A stretch of 64,000 nt of DNA from Chlorobiota bacterium (GCA_016788565.1 JAEUSP010000069.1:1-64000); one strand, 5' to 3'. Positions 38,750-49,117 are shown, counted from the stretch's first letter. The notes: generated by a model from the letters alone, not told the origin. Program-made: numbers and translations.

Positions 38750-41080
38750 ATGAAGATTAATCAAAGGCTACGAACAACCTTTTTTCTGGCCGCATTGCTT
38801 GCTTATTCCGCTCACGCTCAGGAGCCTACTGGCCAGCCTTTGCAGGATCAATCAACGCCATCAACCACACGGGTCAGCATCACTGGACAAGTAGTGACCA
38901 GCATCACCCAACAACCGATTTCCGGTGTCACTGTAAAAGTGGTAGGAACCACGCGCGGCGCGGTCAGCCGCCCCGATGGAACATTTCAAGTGACCGACAT
39001 CCCTGCTGGAACCTACCAAATCCGCTTTTCCTCCGTTGGCTACGAACCTGTTGTAAAAACTGACGTGGTGGTATACAATGTTCGCCCAGCAACACTACTG
39101 GTGGAGATGAACGAACGGACAGCACAGGCGGAGGAGATCACCGTCCGTTCTGAGCTATTCCAACGCCGCAATGACCGAATCACCAGCGTACAGACATTAG
39201 GAAACGAGGAAATTCGCCGGGTTCCGGGGGGATTTGAGGATGTTGTTCGGGCAATCAGCACGCTTCCCGGCGTGGCCCAAGTCTCCAATGGGCGGAATGA
39301 TCTTCTGGTACGGGGTGGTGCTCCATCGGAAAATCTTTACCTGATTGATAACATCGAATCGCCAAACATCAACCACTTCGGCTCACAAGGAGCAGGGGGA
39401 GGCCCTCTATCGTTTGTGAATCTTGATTTTGTGCAAAACATCACATTCTCCACTGGCGGTTTTGGCACAAAGTATGGCGATAAAATTTCCAGCGTACTGG
39501 ATATTGATCTTCGTGATGGACGCGAGGATCGTACCGGAGGGAAGGCTACCATCTCGGCATCGCAGTTTGGGCTAAACCTTGAAGGTCCGGTGGTAGATGG
39601 AGGAAGCTACCTATTCTCAGCACGCCGCAGTTACCTTGATTTTATCTTCAAGGCTGCTGGTTTCTCCTTCGTGCCGGAGTATTGGGATTTTTTCGTAAAG
39701 GCGAACTACCGACTTGGGGGGAACGATCAGATCTCGGGCTTGGCAATCGCTGCTATTGATCGAGTGGTCTTCTTTAACGATGACCAAGATGACCGTTTCG
39801 ACAACTCACGCATTCTTGACAACAGCCAAGATCAGATTGTAGCAGGTGTCACTTGGAAGCACTTGTTCAGTAGCGGCTATCTGAACACTACCCTTGGCCG
39901 AACCCGTATCAGCTACGCTTTTGCCCAAAGCGATACTCTGCTGCAACCGATCTTCCGTAATACTTCATTGGAGGACGAACTGAACCTTCGGGTAGATGCT
40001 GATTTCTTGATGGAAAACGGAATGGAGTTGGCGGTTGGCGGGCAAGCAAAAACCATTCAGTTCCAGTCAGAAATTACCCTGAATCAATCGGGGGTTCCAA
40101 CTCTAGATATTCGCCCAGAAGATCGTTTCTACAAGGGGGGGCTGTATGCCCAAATTTCGCAGCCGCTGTGGGAAGGGGGGCGGGTAAACGTTGGTGGACG
40201 GGTGGATTACTTCAGTGGGATTGATACGAAGGTCTATCCATCGGCGCGTTTTGCTTTTACGCAGGCGTTAGATGGACAATCGAACATCAACCTGAGCGCA
40301 GGGCGGTATTATCAATCGCCATCCTATATCTGGCTGGCAGCCAACAGCGCAAACCGTTCCCTAAATAGCATCCGCACCGATGTTGGCGTAATTGGGCTTG
40401 ACCGTACCTTCCGCGAAGACCTGAAGGTAAGCATAGAAAGCTACTACAAACGGTACAGCAATTATCCAGCAAGCATTGGCCGAACATTTCTTGTGCTGGC
40501 AAACACCGGGGCAAATTTTGGCGGGGTTGATGAAGGGTTCGCATCGTTTGGGCTTGAACCACTTGCCAGCGCAGGAACCGGGCTGGCATACGGAGCGGAG
40601 TTATTAATCCAGAAGAAATTATCGGAAGTGAAATGCTATGGGGTGATCAGCCTTGCATACGGACGCAGTTTTTTTACTGCAATTGATGGCATCAAGCGGC
40701 CAAGTAATTTTGACCAGCAAGTGATTTTTAACATCAGTGGCGGCTATCAGTTTGCAAAAAACTGGGAGTTCGGGTTGAAGTTCCGATTTGCCAGCGGACG
40801 ACCATTTACCCCAGTAGATTCCACCGGAGACCCCAGTTTCGGCTATCAAGTGACAAGCCAGTACAATACCCAACGTCTTGATGCTTCGCACGCGCTGGAC
40901 ATCCGCATTGATAAACGGTGGCCATTCGAGAACCTTAATCTTATCACCTACATTGACGTGCAAAACGTGTATAACCGTCAGAACCCCGCACCCCCACGTT
41001 ACGATGCCCGGCTACGGGGTCCAGCCGACGACAGCACCATTGGGTTGCTCCCTTCGATTGGGATAAGTCTAGAGTTCTAA
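38750..41080 (+). CDS. TonB-dependent receptor with N-terminal carboxypeptidase-regulatory-like domain
   Basis: This 776-residue outer-membrane transporter has a signal peptide (ending SAHAQ). The CarboxypepD_reg-like domain (ITGQVVTSITQQPISGVTVKVVGTTRGAVS..GTFQVTDIPAGTY) follows at ~45-120. The plug (FEDVVRAISTLPGVAQVSNGRNDLLVRGGAPSENLYLIDNIESP) is at ~165-220, followed by a 22-strand barrel. It ends LLPSIGISLEF with a terminal Phe. This is the SusC-like architecture without a SusD partner; the ligand is unknown. The base composition is more A+T-rich than the window average, as in the ATPase/TOPRIM pair. Confidence 0.9.
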   Translation: MKINQRLRTTFFLAALLAYSAHAQEPTGQPLQDQSTPSTTRVSITGQVVTSITQQPISGVTVKVVGTTRGAVSRPDGTFQVTDIPAGTYQIRFSSVGYEPVVKTDVVVYNVRPATLLVEMNERTAQAEEITVRSELFQRRNDRITSVQTLGNEEIRRVPGGFEDVVRAISTLPGVAQVSNGRNDLLVRGGAPSENLYLIDNIESPNINHFGSQGAGGGPLSFVNLDFVQNITFSTGGFGTKYGDKISSVLDIDLRDGREDRTGGKATISASQFGLNLEGPVVDGGSYLFSARRSYLDFIFKAAGFSFVPEYWDFFVKANYRLGGNDQISGLAIAAIDRVVFFNDDQDDRFDNSRILDNSQDQIVAGVTWKHLFSSGYLNTTLGRTRISYAFAQSDTLLQPIFRNTSLEDELNLRVDADFLMENGMELAVGGQAKTIQFQSEITLNQSGVPTLDIRPEDRFYKGGLYAQISQPLWEGGRVNVGGRVDYFSGIDTKVYPSARFAFTQALDGQSNINLSAGRYYQSPSYIWLAANSANRSLNSIRTDVGVIGLDRTFREDLKVSIESYYKRYSNYPASIGRTFLVLANTGANFGGVDEGFASFGLEPLASAGTGLAYGAELLIQKKLSEVKCYGVISLAYGRSFFTAIDGIKRPSNFDQQVIFNISGGYQFAKNWEFGLKFRFASGRPFTPVDSTGDPSFGYQVTSQYNTQRLDASHALDIRIDKRWPFENLNLITYIDVQNVYNRQNPAPPRYDARLRGPADDSTIGLLPSIGISLEF

Positions 41081-41535
41081 TGCTAACGTTTTTCATTGAT
41101 ACTTCGGAACCAAAAGTTTGCGGGTAGTCAGATTTTTCAACGGATGATAGCAGGTGCATCCCTCCTCGTTCTCGAAGAAGGAATCCATACTCGACCTCCA
41201 TTTCAAGCTCTTCGCCTACTACTACAACCGTACTGCTGTCAGTTAAAGAATTTCTTTACCCGAAAATCTCCTCACCCCGGTATGTTGCTGCCCTGCATGG
41301 ATTTCCGCCTTCGCGGGAATGACAGTGATTAGGGTTCTCGCAGACCACTTTCATTGGAGTAGAAATCATCCCTTGACCCGATGACTGCAAAAATCACCCC
41401 AGGAACTCACCCCATCGGGTGATGCGGCTCACCCTTGTTGGGGGCTACGTTTGTACCTGTCAGCCAAACAGAACAACGCGCTACGCGGCGGCTGGCACGG
41501 CAACACAACAAGAACGAGCAACCAACCCGATAACC
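41081..41535. other. Intergenic region with a degenerate MITE remnant
   Basis: The region ~41281-41362 keeps CTGCATGGATTTCCGCCTTCGC, GGGAATGACAGTGATT, CGCAGACCACTTTCATTGGAGTA, that is, the right half of the MITE-like element with several changes and no recognisable left end. Otherwise nothing is visible apart from the promoter of the next gene. Confidence 0.6.
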
Positions 41536-41775
41536 ATGGACAACACAACTCACACCGGCAAAAACTACACGATTCGTATTCGCGAAAAACTGGATCGGCG
41601 GTGGGAGGAGTGGTTCAATGGAATGTCGCTGGCCACCGATTCGGAAGGGACTCTGCTGACGGGGATATTGCCAGATCAATCGGCACTGCATGGCATTATT
41701 GCAACCATCCACCGTTTGGGCTTGCAGTTGGTTGCCATTGTTCCGCAGGATGATGCCGATTCGCCACAACAGTAA
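41536..41775 (+). CDS. Small conserved hypothetical protein (79 residues)
   Basis: The sequence is of a type I recognise as widespread but unnamed: YTIRIREKLDRRWEEWFNG in the first half, then LLTGILPDQSALHGIIATIHRLGLQLVAI. It looks like a two-strand, two-helix domain. It is followed after 42 bp by the DUF6252-like lipoprotein gene. The start at ATG 41536 gives the conserved length; the reading frame from 41419 adds 39 unconserved residues. Confidence 0.65.
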   Translation: MDNTTHTGKNYTIRIREKLDRRWEEWFNGMSLATDSEGTLLTGILPDQSALHGIIATIHRLGLQLVAIVPQDDADSPQQ

Positions 41776-41817
41776 ACACCACCAACAACTATCATACTTG
41801 AAGGAGAACATCCACCG

Positions 41818-42294
41818 ATGAAACGCCACCACACTCTTCTTGCAGCGCTGATGCTGCTTGTTGCAGCCGCCACACTTACCGGCTGCCTTGATGACGAGAA
41901 TCCCCACAGCCCCACCGCCACACGGCTGTTGGCCGCCAACATTAACGGAACCGATTGGAGCGCGACCTCACCATCGGCCACCCGAATTGTTCCGCCAGCG
42001 GCCACCACGGTTGTGGGTTCCGGCGCGGATATCCAACTGACGCTGAATATCGCCGCAGCCGCTACCGGCACGTATCAATTAGGGGGAACAACGCACGTGG
42101 CACTCTGCAGGTACAACGGCAAGGAGTTCACCACAAACCGGGCTGGCGCAAGCGGATCCATCACCATTACCGCCTACGACGAAGCCACAAAACTGCTAAC
42201 CGGAACCTTCACCTTCACGGCCCGCACCGCCGCCGGCGATAGCCTCACCGTCAGCAGCGGACGGATTGTGAATGTGAAATGGGCCGAGCAGTAA
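41818..42294 (+). CDS. DUF6252-like lipoprotein
   Basis: This 158-residue lipoprotein (lipobox AATLTGC) has a beta-rich domain starting LLAANINGTDWSATSP and ending TGTFTFTARTAAGDSLTVSSGRIVNVKW. It is the second DUF6252-like protein in the window; the first is at 3497-3991. Both have the INGT(D/E) start and the ..GTFSA../..GTFTFTA end. The function is unknown, and it is probably anchored in the outer membrane. Confidence 0.75.
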   Translation: MKRHHTLLAALMLLVAAATLTGCLDDENPHSPTATRLLAANINGTDWSATSPSATRIVPPAATTVVGSGADIQLTLNIAAAATGTYQLGGTTHVALCRYNGKEFTTNRAGASGSITITAYDEATKLLTGTFTFTARTAAGDSLTVSSGRIVNVKWAEQ

Positions 42295-42865
42295 CCCAGT
42301 ATCACCCCGGCAGCACCTCATCACAACAGTAGGCCACACAACGGAAGGAACGCCCAGCGGCTTGGGAAATCTTGAGAGAGAGAATGAGAGAATGAGAGAG
42401 TGATTATCCCAAGCCACATCACCCACCACCACATCACAGCCGCGTGCGGCGCGCCACCACCCAACCCGCACGCAGCGCACCCCCCCAACCCAATGCGTAC
42501 ACCAAACCGCAGGGGCAACGTAGGCTTATGCAGACCAGCCTGCCTGCCCCTGCGGGGGCTGAACGACACAACACACAAACGAAGAGAGCCATGCAAAAAG
42601 AAACTACAGAAAACCAGCAACCAGCAACAGAGCCTCAGCGGCAATCGGCCAGCATCCGGCAGACGATAATTGTGATTCAACGGAGGGATAGCACTTGGGG
42701 AGCGGCTGAAGTGCGGTAGGGGGGGGGAAACGCGGTAATCAGAACGCCGACAGTATATTTCGCGGCGGAGAAGCAGGGGGAAGCCCTTGCTCCGCTTTCA
42801 ACTGCTTCGGCGGCAGATGCGTTGCGCCGTCAGCTTTTCCTCATCCACAACTTCGGATTCCTCCC
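42295..42865. other. Intergenic region without a gene
   Basis: This 571-bp region holds an AGAGAATGAG-type purine run (~42372-42400), a CACC/CATC-rich stretch and a run of Gs near 42720. I see no gene, RNA or element that I can name. It must contain the promoter of the LuxR-type regulator. Confidence 0.5.
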
Positions 42866-45571
42866 TTGCAGTCGCTTCTAAAAACCAAGCTGTTTGTTGT
42901 CCGCCCGCAACCACGAATTGTCCGGCGCCAGCAGGCCGGAAGGCGCATTGACCAGTTACCCCAGCATCGTCTGACGCTGGTCTCGGCCCCGCCGGGGTTC
43001 GGCAAAACCACCTTGCTTGGCGCGTGGATTCAACGCACCAGCTTCCCAACCGCATGGGTATCTCTGGATAGTGGCGACAACGATCCACACCGTTTTTTTT
43101 CCTACTTGACGGAGGCTCTATCAATGCTGCATCCGCAGGTTGGGGAGGCTGCACGCCAGGCATTGCAACTAAACCGCACGCCTCAGCCCGAGGCAATCCT
43201 CACCTCACTGCTCAACGATATTGCCACCATCACCACCCCCTTCCTGTTGGCGTTCGATGATTACCACGTGATTGAGCAACCGGCCATCCACGAAGCCTTG
43301 CTGTTTCTGCTGGAACACTCCCCTGCGATTCTTCACGTTGCCATCACCACACGGGTGGACCCGCCGATACCGCTGGCGCGGTTCAGGGTTCGCGGGCAGT
43401 TGTTGGAGATTCGTGCGGCGGACCTTCGATTCAGCACCGATGAAGTTGGGGAGTTCTTCAATGGGATGATGGAGTTGGGGTTATCGGAAGCGAATCTTGC
43501 TCTGCTTCAGCAAAAAACTGAGGGCTGGGCGGCTGGGCTTCACATGGCCGCGCTTAGCCTGCATGGCCGCCAGGATACCGATCATTTTATTGAGGAGTTC
43601 AGCGGGGCCGACCGCTACATCCTGGATTACTTGCTGGAGGAAGTGATACGCCAGTTGCCCGATGAAACCCAGCGAATGATTGTGCAGCTTTCCTTGCTGG
43701 AACGGTTCTGCGCGCCGCTGTGCGAAGCCGTCACCGGAAGCCAGAACGGCGTGGAGTTGCTGGAACAGCTTGAGCGCGCAAACCTGTTTCTAATCTCCTT
43801 GGATAACCGCCGCCAGTGGTATCGCTACCACCACCTGTTTGCCGACCTGCTGCAACACCGAATGAGCGGCCAGGCCCAGGAAGTTTCCGGTGTGCACATG
43901 CGCGCTGCACACTGGTTTGCCGAGCAAAACCTTCTGCGTGAAGCGGTTGGCCACGCAGTCAGTAGCGGCGATGACCAGACGGTGGCCAGCATCGCCCAAC
44001 ATTTCTGGACACGGCTCCCCTCCGAAACCACAGGGCTGCTGGAAGAAGTGCTGCAAGTGATTCCCCCGGCAATCATCCAAACCCGCCCCAAACTGCTGAT
44101 GCTGCAAGGGTGGGCACATGCGTTTGGATACCAGATTGAAAGCGCGGCCGAATCCATGAGCCTGCTGACCGCACTGTTGAACGAAACCAGCGAAGCAATA
44201 GCCGCCGAAGATCTGCAGGAGCTGCAAGGGCAGATGCACAGCCTGCTGGCGGTCATCGCGCGCGAGTCGAACAAGGCTGCCGAGACGATTCATCATGCGA
44301 AGGAGGCAATCCGCCTGACACCGGAGCGCGCACCGGGGACACCGGGCTACATGTGGCTAACAACGCACGGCCTGTTTTATGTGCTGCAAGGGGATGCCCA
44401 CCATGCCGAAGGGAACGTCCGCCAAGCGATGGAGTGCTTCCAGCGTGGGGTGGCCTACGCCAACCGAACCAAGGATTATCATGCCATGTACATTGCCCTG
44501 TGCGACCGCGCCCGCGAGCAACTTCGGCTGGGGGAGTTGGCCGCAGCAATGGCTTCGATTGACGAGGCCGAGCAGACCATCAACATTGTCCCGAAGATGC
44601 TTTCGCGGGCAACGCTTCAGTATGATGTCCAGGCAGAAATTTGTTTTGAACGGGGGGAGTTCCAGCAATCCAAACACGCAACCGAATCGGCACGGGTAAT
44701 GAACGACAACCGCCGCCCGCTTATCACTATCCAGGGGAACAAGCGGCTGTTTTACATCAGCGTGATGCAGGGGGATTGGGGGGCTGCCGAGCGGCTGATC
44801 GCCGAAAACGAATCCATCACCTTGCCGGCATACTCGGCCCGTTTTGTTTCCATCATTGAGTTGATGCGGGCCGAGCGCGACCTGCATCGCCAGAACCACG
44901 CTGCGGTGCGGGATTGGATTGAGCGGTTTTTTGGTGAGCAAAGCGGTCAGGTTCCGCAACGCAATTACTTCATGCGTTCGTTGGAGCAACTGTTCCACAT
45001 CCGCGCCCTGATTGTGCTGGGTGAGCTGGGCAAAGCCGAAGCCTTCATCGAGCCATTGCTTGCCGAGTTTGAGGAGCGCGGACTGATCCCCTATGTGCTT
45101 CGGTTGTTGGCGATGCGGGCAATACTGCACCAAGCGAACGGCCAGCAAGAGCGCGCGTTCGACCAGCTTGGCGAAGCATTGCGGCGGGGCGCGGCCGAAG
45201 GGTTTATCGCGCCGTTTGCCGAGCTACGCGACCATGTTGGGAAGCTGCTGACCCAGCATCGGCGCGCACCACGGCGGCGCGACGGTGTGCGGGAATCATA
45301 CCTGAACGCAGTCTGCACCGCTTGCGGCGTGGATGCCCCAATCGCCGCCACCCAACAGGAGCGGGGCGATGGTGAGATTATCCCGCTGACAAACCGTGAG
45401 TTGGAGATTCTTCAGTTAATGGCGCAAGGATTTTCCAACCGTGAGATTGGGGAGCGGCTGTATGTTTCGATGAACACCATCAAAACACACATTGCCAACC
45501 TGTTGGATAAGCTGGAGGCTGGCAATCGAATCGAGGCAATCACGCGGGCGCGGCAGGCTGGGGTGCTGTAG
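42866..45571 (+). CDS. LuxR-family STAND regulator (MalT/LAL-type)
   Basis: This 901-residue protein has a large ATP-binding LuxR layout. A P-loop (SAPPGFGKTTLL, ~40-51) and Walker B with FLLAFDDYHVI (~127-138) form the NTPase domain. A winged-helix/arm region follows, then a long TPR-like sensor (~350-780). The C-terminal HTH is LTNRELEILQLMAQGFSNREIGERLYVSMNTIKTHIANLL. It should bind an inducer through the TPR arm, assemble with ATP and activate target promoters. The start is TTG 42866 with LLKTKLF, the usual start of this family. Targets are unknown; the adjacent glycosyltransferase is convergent, so no operon is evident. Confidence 0.9.
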   Translation: MQSLLKTKLFVVRPQPRIVRRQQAGRRIDQLPQHRLTLVSAPPGFGKTTLLGAWIQRTSFPTAWVSLDSGDNDPHRFFSYLTEALSMLHPQVGEAARQALQLNRTPQPEAILTSLLNDIATITTPFLLAFDDYHVIEQPAIHEALLFLLEHSPAILHVAITTRVDPPIPLARFRVRGQLLEIRAADLRFSTDEVGEFFNGMMELGLSEANLALLQQKTEGWAAGLHMAALSLHGRQDTDHFIEEFSGADRYILDYLLEEVIRQLPDETQRMIVQLSLLERFCAPLCEAVTGSQNGVELLEQLERANLFLISLDNRRQWYRYHHLFADLLQHRMSGQAQEVSGVHMRAAHWFAEQNLLREAVGHAVSSGDDQTVASIAQHFWTRLPSETTGLLEEVLQVIPPAIIQTRPKLLMLQGWAHAFGYQIESAAESMSLLTALLNETSEAIAAEDLQELQGQMHSLLAVIARESNKAAETIHHAKEAIRLTPERAPGTPGYMWLTTHGLFYVLQGDAHHAEGNVRQAMECFQRGVAYANRTKDYHAMYIALCDRAREQLRLGELAAAMASIDEAEQTINIVPKMLSRATLQYDVQAEICFERGEFQQSKHATESARVMNDNRRPLITIQGNKRLFYISVMQGDWGAAERLIAENESITLPAYSARFVSIIELMRAERDLHRQNHAAVRDWIERFFGEQSGQVPQRNYFMRSLEQLFHIRALIVLGELGKAEAFIEPLLAEFEERGLIPYVLRLLAMRAILHQANGQQERAFDQLGEALRRGAAEGFIAPFAELRDHVGKLLTQHRRAPRRRDGVRESYLNAVCTACGVDAPIAATQQERGDGEIIPLTNRELEILQLMAQGFSNREIGERLYVSMNTIKTHIANLLDKLEAGNRIEAITRARQAGVL

Positions 45572-45586
45572 TGCTGGCACAAAACA

Positions 45587-46591
45587 TCAGGAAGCATCCC
45601 GTTCTTTTTTCACCGGCTTCACCCGGCGCAGATTCATGGTGGCAAGCAGCCAGCGCCAGTGCTGAAGCAATCGGCGCAGCGGGATCACTTTGCGGTTGGC
45701 CAGAACGGGGACAAGGCCTTTTACTCCATCAGCAATTCCCCGCAGCACTTCGGCAGCATCCTTTGGCCTTCCTTTCAGCAGCGGCAGAACCACCCAGCGG
45801 GCGATGTGCAGTTCGTACATCAACACCGCTACCGGAATGGGAAGGTGGCGGAAGGAGTTCCACAAATCGTTGCGGGCAACCATGCGATAGACCCGTTGCG
45901 GAGCAAAGGCACGTGGCGCGCTTCGGTGCACCACGGCATACGCTGGATGCAGAACCGTCGGGATGTCGTGATACAGCAGCAGCAATGCCAACCCATGTTC
46001 CTCTCCCCCCCAAAACAATCGCTCATCATAACCGGTTGTTTGTTGGATTGCTTCGCGCCGGAAACACATCCCTGCTCCCACCACAATCGCCGCCTGGAAC
46101 CCACCATTCCCCAAACGATGACGCGCAACCTGTGCCGGGTCGCCAAACTCCAGCAGTCCCGAAAAAGCGTTGTAGCAGTAAAAGCAAAGCCCGCCAAACC
46201 GTGGGTTCGCTGTTAGGAACTCCACCACACCACGCAGCGTTTCGGGGCGTTCTGGCGCGCTGTCGTCGTCGAACATAAAAATGAATTGGGCGGTGCTTGC
46301 CAGCATCACCCGATTGCGGGCAACGGGACCCTGGTTTGTGGGAAGTTCTATCACCCGAACCCGCGCCCCATATCGCTCGCGAACGCTCTGTGGTGTTCCG
46401 TCGCTGCTGGCATTATCAATCACGGTGATCTGCAATCGCTCGGGCGGATACTCACTGGCCAGCAAAATCTCAATCGTCTGCAGCGTCTCGGCAGCGCGAT
46501 TGAAACTGAGTATCCCAACCTCGATGTCGGGCAACTGATCGTCGGGAATGGTAGCGGGAGCGTTGTGCATGATTGGGCTGGATGGCAGCAT
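45587..46591 (-). CDS. Family 2 glycosyltransferase
   Basis: This ~334-residue GT-A enzyme has DIEVGILSFNRAAETLQTIE, VIDNASSDGT, NQGPVARNRV, and FMFDDDSAPE, where DDD supplies the metal-binding DxD. Then come VVGAGMCFRREAIQQTTGYDE and LFWGGEEHGLALLL with the acceptor-side E. The last 100 residues are hydrophobic and basic. It is probably a rhamnosyl- or similar transferase for surface glycans. Starts at GTG 46609, ATG 46591 and ATG 46570 are all possible; none has a clear ribosome site. It is divergent from feoA. Confidence 0.85.
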   Translation of the reverse strand: MLPSSPIMHNAPATIPDDQLPDIEVGILSFNRAAETLQTIEILLASEYPPERLQITVIDNASSDGTPQSVRERYGARVRVIELPTNQGPVARNRVMLASTAQFIFMFDDDSAPERPETLRGVVEFLTANPRFGGLCFYCYNAFSGLLEFGDPAQVARHRLGNGGFQAAIVVGAGMCFRREAIQQTTGYDERLFWGGEEHGLALLLLYHDIPTVLHPAYAVVHRSAPRAFAPQRVYRMVARNDLWNSFRHLPIPVAVLMYELHIARWVVLPLLKGRPKDAAEVLRGIADGVKGLVPVLANRKVIPLRRLLQHWRWLLATMNLRRVKPVKKERDAS

Positions 46592-46744
46592 TGCTGTGGC
46601 AAGATACACCCTTGCCGCAATCCATTACAGGGCGTTTCCTTACCCCACGGTTCCTTGCCGAACTGCTACCAGTGGCGTATGTTAGATCAAGTCTGAATAA
46701 ACAGCAGTGCAATTTCTGCTCCGCTCTTCTCGCTTCCAGAATCC

Positions 46745-46984
46745 ATGCCCTCTTCCGCATCAGTACCGCTTGTCAAACTCCGCAAAGGTGACCATGGGGT
46801 AATCCTGACGCTGCCAAAGCAGGCCGAACTGCGGTCGCAGTGCATCCGGCTGGGGATTTGTGTTGCGGCCCAAGTCCGCTGCAGCCAGCGGCTTCCCGGG
46901 GGGACGATTATCATCGAGATTGGGCGGCAAGAAATCGCCATCGGCAAAGCACTGGCAGGGGAGATTGAGGTGAACGTAGAGTAA
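46745..46984 (+). CDS. feoA: FeoA-domain protein
   Basis: This 79-residue SH3-like FeoA protein has the pattern L..L..G..G.I......(V/A).....LGI......V......PGG.IIIEIGRQEIAIG..LA..I.V. FeoA regulates or stabilises the FeoB Fe(II) transporter. It lies 45 bp upstream of feoB on the same strand. No Fur box is apparent to me in the 153-bp gap to the divergent glycosyltransferase gene. Confidence 0.9.
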   Translation: MPSSASVPLVKLRKGDHGVILTLPKQAELRSQCIRLGICVAAQVRCSQRLPGGTIIIEIGRQEIAIGKALAGEIEVNVE

Positions 46985-47029
46985 CAAGCGGGGGGCTATT
47001 TCCCCGAACACTGATTCCCAAAAACCGCC

Positions 47030-49087
47030 ATGAACAACCTAACGCCGGACGAAATCACCGAAATCCTTCCTCACCGCGGACACCGCCACCACGGGACCGG
47101 CGCGGCAGCATTTCTGGAGCAAGGGAAGACGCGGCTGGTGCTGGTTGGGAATCCGAACGTCGGCAAGTCCATGTTCTTTAACTACTTGACTGGGCTGTAC
47201 GTTGATGTCTCCAATTTCCCCGGAACAACGGTTGAGGTCTCGCACGGGGACCACCCCAAGTATGCCGTGTACGACACCCCAGGCATTTACGGCGTTAGCT
47301 CATTCAACGACGAAGAGCGCGTCGCGCGCGACATCATCCTTGAAGGCGACCTGATTCTGAATGTGGTGGATGCTGTTCATCTGGAACGCGACCTGTTCCT
47401 GACGTTGCAGCTGATTGACATGGGGAAGAAGATGATCGTCTGCCTGAACATGATGGATGAAGCCAAAAGCCGTGGGCTGGCAATCAATGTCCAAGAGCTT
47501 TCGGCGCGATTAGGCGTTCCGGTGCTTCCCACCACTGCAATCCACAAAACCGGCTTCGACCGGATGGAGGAACAGCTTGCCCAAGCCTGTGTTGGCAACT
47601 CCGAGTCATCGCTTCATCGCCGGCTGCATGAACTGCTGAACCGCGTGGGATCGCAGGCGGAAGCGTTGATGGTGCTGGAAGGCGACTCCATCATTGCCGA
47701 ACGCCACGGCGTTCCCCCGGGGGATGAGCGCGAGCAGATTTACGTGGAGCGGCGCAACCGCGTGAACCGCTTGCTGGATAAAGTCGTCACGGCCACCGAA
47801 CAGAAGCACTCAATCTCGGCAACATTGGGGCGGTACGCCACCAGCCCGTGGCTGGGGTTTCCGTTTTTGGCTGTTATTCTGTACGCTCTTTATCTGTTCG
47901 TGGGGACCTTCATCGCTGGTGATGTGGTGGATCTGACGGAAGGGACAATCGGCAATCGGATGTTTGAACCCTGGGTGAAAGATCACGTTGCAGCCTGGAC
48001 CGCAACCGACATTGTGGTGGAGAAAGTTGGCGAAGACGCTGCCGGCGAAGAGATCACCCTGGCCACACGCACCTTCAATTTCCCGGAAGGAACCGATGCC
48101 AACCCGGCACTGTTGCAGCAGATGGATAGCTTCCGCGACGGGGGAACCAACAACCTCCGCTACAACTTTAGCAGCCCCTGGGCGGTGATTTTTTTTGGCG
48201 AGTTCGGAGCCTTCTCGATGACCGTCACCTATCTGCTGTTTTTGCTGCTGCCGTTGGTGTTGGGGTTCTATCTGTCGTTGTCGTTGCTGGAAGATTCCGG
48301 CTACTTACCTCGGCTGGCAACGTTTGTGGACAGAGCGTTAACCATGCTTGGCTTGAACGGGCGTGCAATCATCCCGCTGATTTTGGGGTTCGGCTGCGTG
48401 ACGATGGCCACCATCACCACGCGGCTGCTTGGGACCGACCGTGAGAAGCGAATCGCCACCACCATTCTCCAGTTTGCCATTCCCTGTTCGGCCCAGCTTG
48501 CGGTGATTGCCGCGCTGCTGGCCACCGCCGGAACCGGGGCCACGTTGGTGTATGTTGCGGTAATCCTGACGGTGTTTATCACGATTGGAACAGTGCTGGA
48601 TAAAACGCTTCCCGGAACTTCCTCACCACTGTTGCTTGACCTTCCCCCCATGCGGCTTCCCCGCGCACGCAACGTGCTGCAAAAAACATGGGTGAAGACG
48701 TTGGCGTTTATGAAAGAAGCAACTCCATGGTTTTTTATCGGAGCGTTGGCGGTCTCGATTCTGCAAGTCACGGGGTTGTTGCAGCAGTGGGTGGATATTC
48801 TTGCCCCCATCACCACCGGCTGGCTGAAGCTCCCCGCCGAAGCATCACAAGCGTTTGTGATGGGGTTGGTTCGCCGCGATTTTGGCGCGGCTGGGCTGTA
48901 CGAAATGGCACTCACCCCCATGCAAGTGGTGGTGGCATTAACCACCATCACCCTGTTCGTTCCCTGCATTGCCTCGCTGATGGTGATGCTGAAAGAACGT
49001 GGCACTCGCGAAGGGTTGGTTATCTGGATTGGAAGTTGGATTCTGGCGTTTGGGGTTGGTGGGCTGGTAGCACTGGTGGTGATCTAA
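47030..49087 (+). CDS. feoB: Ferrous iron transporter FeoB
   Basis: This 685-residue protein has an N-terminal G domain with G1 GNPNVGKS (40-47), G2 PGTTVEV, G3 DTPG and G4 NMMD. A GDI-like helical domain follows. The first membrane helix starts LGFPFLAVILYALYLFVGTF, then comes an extended periplasmic segment (~315-385: VVEKVGEDAAGEEITLATRTF and so on). Two Gate-type blocks follow (around LGFGCVTMATITTRLLG and VMGLVRRDFGAAGLY), the second containing a conserved Arg-Arg-Asp. It imports Fe(II) across the inner membrane. The order feoA-feoB-Cys-rich gene suggests one operon. Confidence 0.95.
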   Translation: MNNLTPDEITEILPHRGHRHHGTGAAAFLEQGKTRLVLVGNPNVGKSMFFNYLTGLYVDVSNFPGTTVEVSHGDHPKYAVYDTPGIYGVSSFNDEERVARDIILEGDLILNVVDAVHLERDLFLTLQLIDMGKKMIVCLNMMDEAKSRGLAINVQELSARLGVPVLPTTAIHKTGFDRMEEQLAQACVGNSESSLHRRLHELLNRVGSQAEALMVLEGDSIIAERHGVPPGDEREQIYVERRNRVNRLLDKVVTATEQKHSISATLGRYATSPWLGFPFLAVILYALYLFVGTFIAGDVVDLTEGTIGNRMFEPWVKDHVAAWTATDIVVEKVGEDAAGEEITLATRTFNFPEGTDANPALLQQMDSFRDGGTNNLRYNFSSPWAVIFFGEFGAFSMTVTYLLFLLLPLVLGFYLSLSLLEDSGYLPRLATFVDRALTMLGLNGRAIIPLILGFGCVTMATITTRLLGTDREKRIATTILQFAIPCSAQLAVIAALLATAGTGATLVYVAVILTVFITIGTVLDKTLPGTSSPLLLDLPPMRLPRARNVLQKTWVKTLAFMKEATPWFFIGALAVSILQVTGLLQQWVDILAPITTGWLKLPAEASQAFVMGLVRRDFGAAGLYEMALTPMQVVVALTTITLFVPCIASLMVMLKERGTREGLVIWIGSWILAFGVGGLVALVVI

Positions 49088-49117
49088 GCTGAAACCCCGC
49101 GATCAATCGGCACAACA

